Translations under genes and position numbers: made by a program
Shown: piece by piece, positions 12,512-19,220 of the stretch
Layout: each line of letters opens with the position of its first letter
How positions within the stretch are numbered: position 1 is the stretch's first letter
NCBI GenBank assembly: GCA_016714225.1
Contig: JADJNS010000004.1
Span: 558,001 to 622,000 of the forward strand
Reading direction: 5' to 3'
Length of the DNA: 64,000 bases
Source of the DNA: Archangiaceae bacterium
Lineage (GTDB): Bacteria > Myxococcota > Myxococcia > Myxococcales > Myxococcaceae
Notes under the pieces: generated by a model
The model's input: the letters and a program-made list of their open reading frames with translations, nothing else
Told to the model about the DNA's origin: nothing
The model's database searches: none

Positions 12512-12802
12512 TCACTTCTCGATGATGCCGAGGACGTCTTCCTCGCGGAGCAGCAGGTGCTCTTCGCCGTCGATCTTGATCTCGGTGCCGGCGTACTTGC
12601 TGAACAGAATGGTGTCGCCAGCCTTGATGTCGAGCGGGCGAACCTTGCCGTCTTCGAGCACCTTGCCGTTGCCCACCGCGACCACCTTGCCCTCGAGCGG
12701 CTTCTCCTTGGCAGTGTCGGGGATGATGATGCCGCCCTTGGTCTTGTTCTCCTCGGCGACGCGCTTGACGATCAGGCGATCCTGCAGGGGACGAATCTTC
12801 AT
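12512..12802 (-). CDS. groES: 10-kDa co-chaperonin GroES
   Basis: 96 residues, MKIRPLQDRLIVKRVAEENKTKGGIIIPDTAKEK..., a canonical GroES with mobile loop (KTKGGIIIPD) and C-terminal KYAGTEIKIDGEEHLLLREEDVLGIIE. It caps the GroEL ring during folding. The gene precedes groEL by 36 bp. The ATG at 12802 follows an AGGTAACC region and the CIRCE operators, fixing it as the first gene of the heat-shock operon. Confidence 0.97.
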   Translation of the reverse strand: MKIRPLQDRLIVKRVAEENKTKGGIIIPDTAKEKPLEGKVVAVGNGKVLEDGKVRPLDIKAGDTILFSKYAGTEIKIDGEEHLLLREEDVLGIIEK

Positions 12803-12832
12803 GTGTGGTTACCTCGGCTTTGGGAGCGAAAC

Positions 12833-12857
12833 TGGCACTCACCCCATGTGAGTGCCA
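12833..12857. promoter_or_regulatory. CIRCE operator 1 (HrcA site)
   Basis: TGGCACTC-N9-GAGTGCCA, a near-consensus CIRCE inverted repeat (consensus TTAGCACTC-N9-GAGTGCTAA). It lies about 30 bp upstream of the groES ATG and immediately downstream of the predicted transcription start, the classical repressor position. Confidence 0.93.
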
Positions 12858-12874
12858 AAGAGTTGGGCAGGGCC

Positions 12875-12902
12875 GATATAACCCTCATCCCCTCTGCGTC
12901 AA
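12875..12902 (-). promoter_or_regulatory. Sigma-70-type promoter for groESL
   Basis: On the minus strand TTGACG (12902-12897) and TATATC (12880-12875) are separated by 16 bp. The expected start point falls just before CIRCE operator 1, as in HrcA-repressed groESL operons. Confidence 0.75.
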
Positions 12903-12911
12903 GGCTCGACC

Positions 12912-12936
12912 TGGCACTCGCACCCCTCGAGCGCCA
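12912..12936. promoter_or_regulatory. CIRCE-like operator 2
   Basis: TGGCACTC-N9-GAGCGCCA, one mismatch between arms, 9-bp spacer as in CIRCE. It lies immediately upstream of the -35 element of the groES promoter. Confidence 0.75.
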
Positions 12937-12956
12937 GCTTTCGGGGTGGGGCGCAC

Positions 12957-12981
12957 TGGCACTCGACATGTGGGAGTGCCA
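12957..12981. promoter_or_regulatory. CIRCE operator 3
   Basis: TGGCACTC-N9-GAGTGCCA, arms perfectly complementary with a 9-bp spacer. It lies 76 bp upstream of operator 1's distal end and about 70 bp from the start of the divergent plus-strand gene at 13053, so it could affect both directions. Confidence 0.85.
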
Positions 12982-13052
12982 GTGTAACCAGCCGTAACCA
13001 CGGGCCTAAATTTGAGCGCGGGCCGTGTCGATTGCTACCATTGAGGGCAGCA

Positions 13053-13619
13053 ATGAGCACTCTGGTCGTCGGCAGTTCGTTGAAAGAGTTCTTCCGCCTG
13101 GTGGTGGGCGAGGCGGTGAAGAGCCAGCGGGTCAGCCTCGCTGAGGTCACCGAGTTCTACCTGGTCAACCTGCTCTCGGATTTTGCGCAGGCCGAGAAGC
13201 TGGCCGAGGCCGAGCCGCTGGCGGTGCTGTACCACAAGGCACTGCAGGCCGACCGCGAAGAGCGGGTGCGCACCCTGCGCCGCCTGGGAGACCTCTCGCT
13301 CTACACCGCGGGCTTCTTCAAGGAGTCGCTCAAAGATCGCGTGGTCGGGCCCGACTACTACATGCAGATGGGGCAGAACGCGTACGCCGCGGTGGCGCAG
13401 CTGTCGCGCAGCTCGAGCTTCTCGTCGGTGTACTGGGAGCTCAACCAGAAGTTCACCGCGCTCACCGAGGTGCTCGAAGAGATCGCCGCGCGCGGGCAGT
13501 GCGCGACCCCCTCGGGCCAGGTGCGGGTGCTCGAGAGCTTCGGCAAGAGCGGCTCGGAGCACCTCGAGCGCGTGCTGCTCGACGTGGGGCTCATTCCCAA
13601 GGGTGTGCTGCCCAACTGA
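13053..13619 (+). CDS. Conserved hypothetical protein (unknown)
   Basis: 188 residues from ATG 13053 (MSTLVVGSSLKEFFRLVVGEAVKSQRVSLAEVTEFYLVNLLSDF as the opening region, helical throughout). No signal peptide, membrane segment or known catalytic motif is visible. An alternative TTG at 13032 adds seven residues but lacks a better ribosome site. It is followed by a second unknown gene 14 bp later and then the pseudokinase, so the three probably form one operon divergent from groESL. I recognise it only as the kind of small cytoplasmic protein common in myxobacterial genomes. Confidence 0.7.
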   Translation: MSTLVVGSSLKEFFRLVVGEAVKSQRVSLAEVTEFYLVNLLSDFAQAEKLAEAEPLAVLYHKALQADREERVRTLRRLGDLSLYTAGFFKESLKDRVVGPDYYMQMGQNAYAAVAQLSRSSSFSSVYWELNQKFTALTEVLEEIAARGQCATPSGQVRVLESFGKSGSEHLERVLLDVGLIPKGVLPN

Positions 13620-13632
13620 GGGCTCGAACCCC

Positions 13633-14241
13633 GTGCTGATCGACCGCATTCAGACGCACCTCGAGGCCATCTACGGCCTGCGCTGCGAGCTCAAGGCGTC
13701 GGACCACCTGGTCGACGCCGACTCGGCGCGCGCGCTGGGCGGCAGCGGAGACCGCGAGCAGCTCTTGGTTCACCAGAGCGACGATGCGCTCGAGCTGGCG
13801 CTGTTCGTCGACCCGGGGCTGATCGAGCGGCTCGAGCAGTCGAGCCCCTTCGACGATCTGAACGGCTTCTGCGAGGCGACCGAGGGCGTGTCGCACTTCA
13901 TGTACCTGGTGCGGGCGGCGTCGCTCGATCGCGAGGTGTCGCTGCTCGAGCTCGAAGCGCAGGGCGAGATCGACAAGTTCGCCTCGTGCGCGCTGCTGGG
14001 GTGGCAGAACCTCGACGCCCGCGCGCTGCACGAGCAGCTGTTCGACCGGGTGGGTTACCGCGCCGACCTCGCCGACCACGAGCGCTGGCGCTACGGCGAA
14101 GCGAACCGCCTGGCCAGGCTCTACTGCAAGCGCCTGCTCGAGCTGATCGCCGCCCGCCGCATGGACCAGCTGCTGAGCGAGCTGCGGCACACCTACCGCA
14201 TGGGCGCCGAGGCCAAGCTACAGCGGCTCTCGTCGACCTGA
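13633..14241 (+). CDS. Conserved hypothetical protein (unknown)
   Basis: 202 residues from GTG 13633 (VLIDRIQTHLEAIYGLRCELKASDHLVD). Acidic, mixed alpha/beta, no signal or membrane segment. A segment SHFMYLVRAASLDREVSLLELEAQGEIDKF suggests a compact soluble domain, and the C-terminal third is rich in Arg (ERWRYGEANRLARLYCKRLLELIAARRMDQLL). It lies between another unknown and the pseudokinase gene, in a likely operon. No function can be given. Confidence 0.7.
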   Translation: MLIDRIQTHLEAIYGLRCELKASDHLVDADSARALGGSGDREQLLVHQSDDALELALFVDPGLIERLEQSSPFDDLNGFCEATEGVSHFMYLVRAASLDREVSLLELEAQGEIDKFASCALLGWQNLDARALHEQLFDRVGYRADLADHERWRYGEANRLARLYCKRLLELIAARRMDQLLSELRHTYRMGAEAKLQRLSST

Positions 14242-14303
14242 AGGCTCGCGCCGGTCGGTTCTTTGTCTGGCAGTTCGGCGCGCGCTGGTAAGCTCACCCG
14301 CCG

Positions 14304-16475
14304 TTGAGCAAGGGTCGCTACGAAGTGGTGGGGCGGCTGCCTCCCGGCCAGGGAGGAAAGACGTCGCTCGCGGTGATGGGTGGCTCCGGCGCGTTTCGGC
14401 GCATCGCGGTGTTGCGGCCGGTGGGCGACGCCGCGCTGCTCTCGGTGGCCAACGTTCACCCGCAGCTGCCCGCGCCGTTGGGCATCGAAGAGGTCGCCGG
14501 CGAGCAGTGCGCGGCCTACGACTTCTTTCCCGGCGCCAACCTCGAAGAGATCTGCGGCGTCTACCAGGCGCAGGGCCAGCTGCCTCCGCTCGGGCTGGTG
14601 CTGCGCATCGTGGTCGATGCGGCCCGCGTCATCAACGTCGCCCACGAGCACCAAGACCCGCTCGGCGGCCACGGCGCGTTCGTGCACGGCGGCATCGCCG
14701 ACAGCTCGCTGCTGCTCGGCTTCGACGGCGAGGTGCGGGTGCTCGACTTCGGGCTGCGCAAGCTCACCCGCTTCTCGGCGCCCGAGGCGGTGGCGGGCGG
14801 CCCGTTCACCTCGCGCTGCGACGTCTTCTCGCTCGCCGCCGCGGTACATGCGTCGCTCACCGGCTTCGAGCGCAACTATGCGGCCACGCTCGCCAAGGCC
14901 CCCTCGGCCCAGACCTTTCCGCCGCCGTCGTCGGTGCACCCCGACGCGAGCGCCGAGCTCGACTCCCTGTTGATGCGGGCGCTGATGCCCGACCCCGCGC
15001 GGCGCCTCGCCTCGGCCGCCGAGCTGGCCGACGATCTCGAGCGCATCGCCGGCGAGAACATGCCCCAGCCGCAGGCCTGCGCCTCGCGGCTCAAGCAGCT
15101 GTTCGAAGAGCGGCTCGACGGCTTCCGCAACATGGTGCCGCGGCTGTCGTCCGACTCGGGGGCTGCGTCGGGCCCCAGGCCGAAGGCCTCGCGACCGGGC
15201 GCCGAACCGCCGCCGGCGCCGCGCCGCAGCGGCCCCAGGTCGATTCCCAAAGGCACCCAGCCCGAAGCGAACCCGGTGGGGCGCCGGCCGACTCCGCCCG
15301 AGGTGTTGGCGTTCGGTGACCCCGAGCTCGACGATCTCGCCGACGAGAGCACCATCGTGGTCGACTCGAACCCCGCGCTGCTCGACCTGGCGCGGCCCAC
15401 CGGCGAGCAGAAGCGGGTGGCGAAGGGGGGCCCCGACGCCAGGGGCGCCGAGCGGCCGAGCGGCAAGTCGCCCAAGAAGCCGGCCGCTCCGCTCACCGAC
15501 GTGCCTTGGGACGAGGGGGTCGGCGCGCAGACCGACCCCGACCGGGCGGCGCAGCAGACCTCGGGGGCCGAGATGGCCAACTCGATCGACGTGGTGCCCA
15601 TCGAAGACGTGCCCACCGGCCTGTCGCGCCGCGCGATGGAGCTGCAGCAGCAGTCGGCGTCGGGTGGGTCGACCGAAGCCGAGAAGGCGGCGGCCCGCGG
15701 CCAGGAGTTGGTGCAGACCGGCGACGTCGAGCCCGATGATGCCGATGACCTGCGCGACCAGCCCACCGTGGTGCGGGTGAGCGGCACGCACCAGAAGCTG
15801 ATTCCCCCGTCTGCCGAAGACGTGGCGGCCGCGTTCGGAGACCCCGGCGCGTCAGACGAGGCAGGCACCGCGATTCTCCCCGGCAGCGCGCCCCCGGCGG
15901 GACCGCAGCCGGGCGGGCCGCCGGTGCTGTACCCGCAGGGCAGCGCCGAGCTCAAAGAGCCCGACACCGGCGTGCTCGAGCACAACAAGAAGAAGGCGGC
16001 CCCCGAGACTTCGACCGTCGACGGCGACGCGGCGAAGAAGAAGCGAAGCAAGGGCCCCCGCCTGGTGATCGCGGTGCTCCTGCTCGGCATCGCCTCAGGC
16101 CTGGGCTACCTGAAGTTGAAGAAGCCGGCGCTGTTCGACGCCAAGGTTCAAGAGGGCAAGGCCAGGGTGCTGGCGCTGCTCGAGAAGTACAAGCTCAAGA
16201 AGGCGACGCCGGCGCCCGAGGGCACCGACGACCCGGCGGTGGCGGTCGACGACGACGGCGGCACCGCGCTGGCGGCACCGGGCGACGCGGCCGATGGTGG
16301 GTCAGCGCGGGCGCTGCCGGTGCTCGAAGACGACTACGACGGCGGCGAAGAGGAAGAAGATGACGACGGCGGGGTGTTCGCCGGCGATGCCGGCCGTCAC
16401 CCCGACGGCGGGGTGATTCACAAGGTGAAGCGCAAGAAGAAGCGCGGCAGCAAGCAGTGGTGGCAGACGAAGTGA
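14304..16475 (+). CDS. Membrane-anchored Ser/Thr pseudokinase
   Basis: 723 residues from a TTG start. The N-terminal ~260 residues keep the protein-kinase outline, but the beta-3 lysine is Arg38 (RIAVLRPV) and the HRD catalytic loop is HGGIADSSL (128-136); only DFG (148-150) is kept. It is therefore predicted to be catalytically dead. A Pro/Ser/Asp-rich linker (about 265-580) follows, then one transmembrane helix (about 585-605, RLVIAVLLLGIASGLGYL). The C-terminus is acidic then basic (EEEEDDDGG; VKRKKKRGSKQWWQTK). It probably acts as a scaffold or allosteric partner of true kinases. It sits in line with the two unknown genes upstream. Confidence 0.8.
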   Translation: MSKGRYEVVGRLPPGQGGKTSLAVMGGSGAFRRIAVLRPVGDAALLSVANVHPQLPAPLGIEEVAGEQCAAYDFFPGANLEEICGVYQAQGQLPPLGLVLRIVVDAARVINVAHEHQDPLGGHGAFVHGGIADSSLLLGFDGEVRVLDFGLRKLTRFSAPEAVAGGPFTSRCDVFSLAAAVHASLTGFERNYAATLAKAPSAQTFPPPSSVHPDASAELDSLLMRALMPDPARRLASAAELADDLERIAGENMPQPQACASRLKQLFEERLDGFRNMVPRLSSDSGAASGPRPKASRPGAEPPPAPRRSGPRSIPKGTQPEANPVGRRPTPPEVLAFGDPELDDLADESTIVVDSNPALLDLARPTGEQKRVAKGGPDARGAERPSGKSPKKPAAPLTDVPWDEGVGAQTDPDRAAQQTSGAEMANSIDVVPIEDVPTGLSRRAMELQQQSASGGSTEAEKAAARGQELVQTGDVEPDDADDLRDQPTVVRVSGTHQKLIPPSAEDVAAAFGDPGASDEAGTAILPGSAPPAGPQPGGPPVLYPQGSAELKEPDTGVLEHNKKKAAPETSTVDGDAAKKKRSKGPRLVIAVLLLGIASGLGYLKLKKPALFDAKVQEGKARVLALLEKYKLKKATPAPEGTDDPAVAVDDDGGTALAAPGDAADGGSARALPVLEDDYDGGEEEEDDDGGVFAGDAGRHPDGGVIHKVKRKKKRGSKQWWQTK

Positions 16476-16515
16476 GCGCTGCGCTTCGCCTGCCGGCCGC
16501 TCGCTGATCTTCCGA

Positions 16516-17856
16516 CTACGCCTTCACGGCCTTGTCGGTGACCTCGAGGCACTTGTCGACGATCGCCAGGCCCTCGAGCAGCTGGGCCTCGGTGATGCAC
16601 AGCGGCGGGTTGACGAAGAAGTTGTTCCACCGCACGAAGGTGTAGATGCCGCTGTCGAGCAGCGCCTTGCGCAGATCGTTCATCGGCTGGCTGTGGCCGT
16701 TGAACGGCGCCAGGCCCTCGCGGGTCTTGCGGTCTTTCACCAGCTCGATGATCGAGAACAGGCCGATCGAGCGCACGTCGCCGATGCTCACGTGCTTCTC
16801 TTTGAGCTTGTTCAGCTCGCGCGCGAGCACCGGGCCGAGCTTCGCCGCGTTCTCGACCAGCTTGTCTTCGCGGTACACGTCGAGGCACGCCAGGGCCGCG
16901 GCCAGGCCCATCGGGTGCGAGTTGTAGGTGAGGCCGGCGTAGAGCACGTTGTCGTCGAAGTGCTTGGCGATCTTCTCTTTGATCAGCACCGCACCGAGCG
17001 GCAGGTACGCCGAGGTCAGGCCCTTGGCCACCGTCATCATGTCGGGCACGACGCCCCAGTGCTCGCACGCGAACATCTTGCCGGTGCGGCCGAAGCCCGC
17101 CATCACCTCGTCGAGGATCATGAAGATGCCGTGCTGGTCGCAGAGCTTTCGAATGCCCTGCAGGTACCCATCGGGCGGCACGAGAATGCCGTTGGTGCCG
17201 GTCACCGTCTCCATGATGATCGCGGCGATGTTGTGCCCGCCCTCGTACATGATCACGTCTTCGAGGTAGCGCAGGTGCTTGTCGACGCAGCCGGTGCAGG
17301 TGGGGCCGCCGCCGCAGAAGGTACAGCGGTAGGCGTACGGGTCGGGAATGCGAATCACTCCCGGGATGCCCGGCTCGGCGGCCCAGCGCCGCGGGTCACC
17401 GGTCAGCGTGGCCGCACCCGAGGTGCCGCCGTGGTAGCTGCGGAAGCGCGCGATCACCTTCGAGCGCTTCGAGACCATCTTGGCGATCTTGATCGCGTTC
17501 TCGTTCGCGTCGGCGCCGCCGTTGGTGAAGAACACCTTCTTCAGGTCGCCCGGCGCCATCTCGGCGAGGCGCTGCCCCAGCCTCGCGCGGGGCTCGGTCG
17601 CCATGTACGGGTTCGCGTAGCAGAGCGTGTCGGCCTGGTCCTTGATCGCCTGGATGACGCGCTTGTCCTGATGGCCGATGTTGGTGCACATCAGCTGGCT
17701 GTTGAAGTCGAAGTAGCGCTTGCCGTTCGCATCCCAGAAGAAGATGCCCTCGGCCTTGCTCATGGGAATCGGGTTGACCGCCGACTGCGCCGACCACTCG
17801 AAGAGGGTGTACTGCTTCGAGAGACGGACGATCTCCTCGGCTGACATCGAGCCCAT
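16516..17856 (-). CDS. Class III PLP-dependent aminotransferase (omega-amino acid:pyruvate type)
   Basis: 446 residues. Fold-type I class III signature: FFTNGGADANENAIKIAK (about 109-126), ILDEVMAGFGRTGK, and the PLP lysine Lys278 in TVAKGLTSAYLPLGA. Overall it resembles taurine- or omega-amino-acid:pyruvate aminotransferases. An unusual CxxC-x5-CxxC cluster (Cys178, 181, 187, 190) could bind a metal. The substrate cannot be fixed from sequence. The start at 17856 (MGSMSAEE) is preceded by AAGGAGCA. It is followed by a convergent pseudokinase and lies 34 bp downstream of rpoZ on the same strand. Confidence 0.85.
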   Translation of the reverse strand: MGSMSAEEIVRLSKQYTLFEWSAQSAVNPIPMSKAEGIFFWDANGKRYFDFNSQLMCTNIGHQDKRVIQAIKDQADTLCYANPYMATEPRARLGQRLAEMAPGDLKKVFFTNGGADANENAIKIAKMVSKRSKVIARFRSYHGGTSGAATLTGDPRRWAAEPGIPGVIRIPDPYAYRCTFCGGGPTCTGCVDKHLRYLEDVIMYEGGHNIAAIIMETVTGTNGILVPPDGYLQGIRKLCDQHGIFMILDEVMAGFGRTGKMFACEHWGVVPDMMTVAKGLTSAYLPLGAVLIKEKIAKHFDDNVLYAGLTYNSHPMGLAAALACLDVYREDKLVENAAKLGPVLARELNKLKEKHVSIGDVRSIGLFSIIELVKDRKTREGLAPFNGHSQPMNDLRKALLDSGIYTFVRWNNFFVNPPLCITEAQLLEGLAIVDKCLEVTDKAVKA

Positions 17857-17890
17857 GTGCTGCTCCTTAGGTGGTGCGGGAAAGCGGGTT

Positions 17891-18127
17891 CTAACCGATC
17901 TTGGCTTCGCCGAACTTGCCGGTCAGAGCCTCTCGGACGTCGCGATCGAACTTCACCTTGCCGGTAGCGACTTCGCGCAGCGACAGCACGGGCGGCTTGT
18001 TCTTGCTCACGTCGAGAATCGGGCGGGCGCCGGCCATCAGCTGACGCGCGCGCTTGGCGGCGAGCAGCACCAGGGCGAAGCGGTTGTCGACCATGGGGAG
18101 GCAGTCTTCGACGGTTACACGAGCCAT
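17891..18127 (-). CDS. rpoZ: RNA polymerase omega subunit
   Basis: 78 residues: MARVTVEDCLPMVDNRFALV, then LAAKRARQL, the family hallmark. Omega helps fold beta-prime and assemble core RNA polymerase. Length matches the family. It is commonly next to gmk/coaBC, but here it precedes an aminotransferase gene; the upstream region contains a tandem repeat instead of a gene. Confidence 0.93.
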   Translation of the reverse strand: MARVTVEDCLPMVDNRFALVLLAAKRARQLMAGARPILDVSKNKPPVLSLREVATGKVKFDRDVREALTGKFGEAKIG

Positions 18128-18470
18128 GAGGTGGGCCTCTTATTTTGGGTGGGCCGGGTCGTCAAGACCGTGGCTTGCAAGGTCGAAACCGAGCGCTTTT
18201 TCTTCTTCGTGAACGTGAACGCGAACGGCCTTTGGGTCGCGGCGCCTTCAACTTCCGTTCACGGGTCTCGTTCACGGCTTCGTTCACGGCTTCGTTCATG
18301 GGTCTCGTTCACGGGTCTCGTTCACGGGTCTCGTTCACGGGTCTCGTTCACGGGTCTCGTTCACGGGTCTCGTTCACGGCTTCGTTCACGGCTTCGTTCA
18401 CGGCTTCGTTCACGGGGCCGGAATCCCGGGCGCGGGCGCGGGCGCGGGCGCGCGACGTTGGGTGAGGTCT
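18128..18470. other. Intergenic region with repeats, no gene seen
   Basis: 343 bp between the rpoZ start and the stop of the Rossmann/DUF2520 gene. It holds a tandem repeat array, oppositely oriented GTGAAC/GCGAAC copies at about 18210-18226, and a GCGGGC run at about 18428-18453. The promoter of rpoZ should lie in 18130-18250 but I cannot pinpoint it. Confidence 0.6.
18257..18418. repeat. Tandem 12/13-bp repeat array
   Basis: Twelve head-to-tail units plus a partial one: 13-mer GTTCACGGGTCTC and 12-mer GTTCACGGCTTC in the order 13,12,12,13(variant GTTCATGGG),13x5,12x3. Copies are almost identical, implying recent slippage. No spacers, so it is not CRISPR. Upstream inverted copies (CGTGAACGTGAACGCGAAC, about 18208-18226) could fold back on it. 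Confidence 0.92.
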
Positions 18471-19220
18471 TCAGTCGCCCAGCAGCGCAGCGAGGCTGGC
18501 GTCTTCGCCCTTGAGCTTGAGCGCTCGCTTCGACAGCGCGCGGTAGAGGCTCGCGAGGTCTGGCGGGAGCGCGGCGAGGTGCCGCTCGACGACTGCGGCG
18601 TCTCCTCGCACGATGGGGCCGGTCATCGATTTGGCGAGCCCGCGCGCGGCTGCGCCTTGCAGCGCCGAGCGGGTGAGGGCGATCAGCGCTTTCTCGGCTT
18701 TGGCCCGCGGCAGCCCCGTCGCTTCGACCGCCGCGTCGAGCAGCGCGATCACCAGGCCTGCGCTCATCACCGCGCCGGCGTGGTACCGCGCCCGCTGGTT
18801 CTCGGGCACGGTGAGCACGTTCATCTTCAGCGCCTTCGCCATGCGCTTGAGCGTGTTCTCGAGCCTGGCGTCGCTGGCCGACACCGCCACCCAGCCGCCC
18901 TCGAGCGAATCGTTGGGTGACGACACCGCCACCAGGGGGTGAAACGAGCCACGGCGCTGGGCGTTGAGCGCGCTCAGCTCGAGCGCGCCGGCGCAGTGCA
19001 CCACCGCCGGGCCGTCGGGCACCTCGATGGCTCCCACCATCGCGTCGGGCACCGCCAGCACCACCACGTCGGCCTGCGAGAGATCTTCGGCGAGCGCGAG
19101 CTTCATGCGCCGCGCTTTGGCGGGCGAGCGCGTGTGCACCCGCACGTCCCACCGCGCGGCTTTGAGGCCCAGGGCGAGCGCTCCGCCCACCCGGCCCAGG
19201 CCGTAGACCACGAGCTTCAC
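18471..19220 (-). CDS. Rossmann-like/DUF2520 dehydrogenase-like protein
   Basis: 249 residues from GTG 19220 (VKLVVYGLGRVGGALALGL). The GxGxxG-type motif (GLGRVGG) marks an N-terminal NAD(P)-binding Rossmann domain; the C-terminal helical half (HAGAVMSAGLVIALLDAAVEATGL) matches the DUF2520 partner domain seen in F420/NADP reductase-like and ketopantoate-reductase-like proteins. The substrate is unknown. Its start overlaps the stop of the upstream Clp ATPase gene (GTGA), so translation is coupled. An apparent longer frame upstream lies wholly inside the Clp gene and is rejected. Confidence 0.8.
   Translation of the reverse strand: MKLVVYGLGRVGGALALGLKAARWDVRVHTRSPAKARRMKLALAEDLSQADVVVLAVPDAMVGAIEVPDGPAVVHCAGALELSALNAQRRGSFHPLVAVSSPNDSLEGGWVAVSASDARLENTLKRMAKALKMNVLTVPENQRARYHAGAVMSAGLVIALLDAAVEATGLPRAKAEKALIALTRSALQGAAARGLAKSMTGPIVRGDAAVVERHLAALPPDLASLYRALSKRALKLKGEDASLAALLGD

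Noticed and set aside
18257..18418. Regular repeats resembling a CRISPR array
   Set aside because: Units of 12-13 bp are directly adjacent with no unique spacers and no cas genes nearby.
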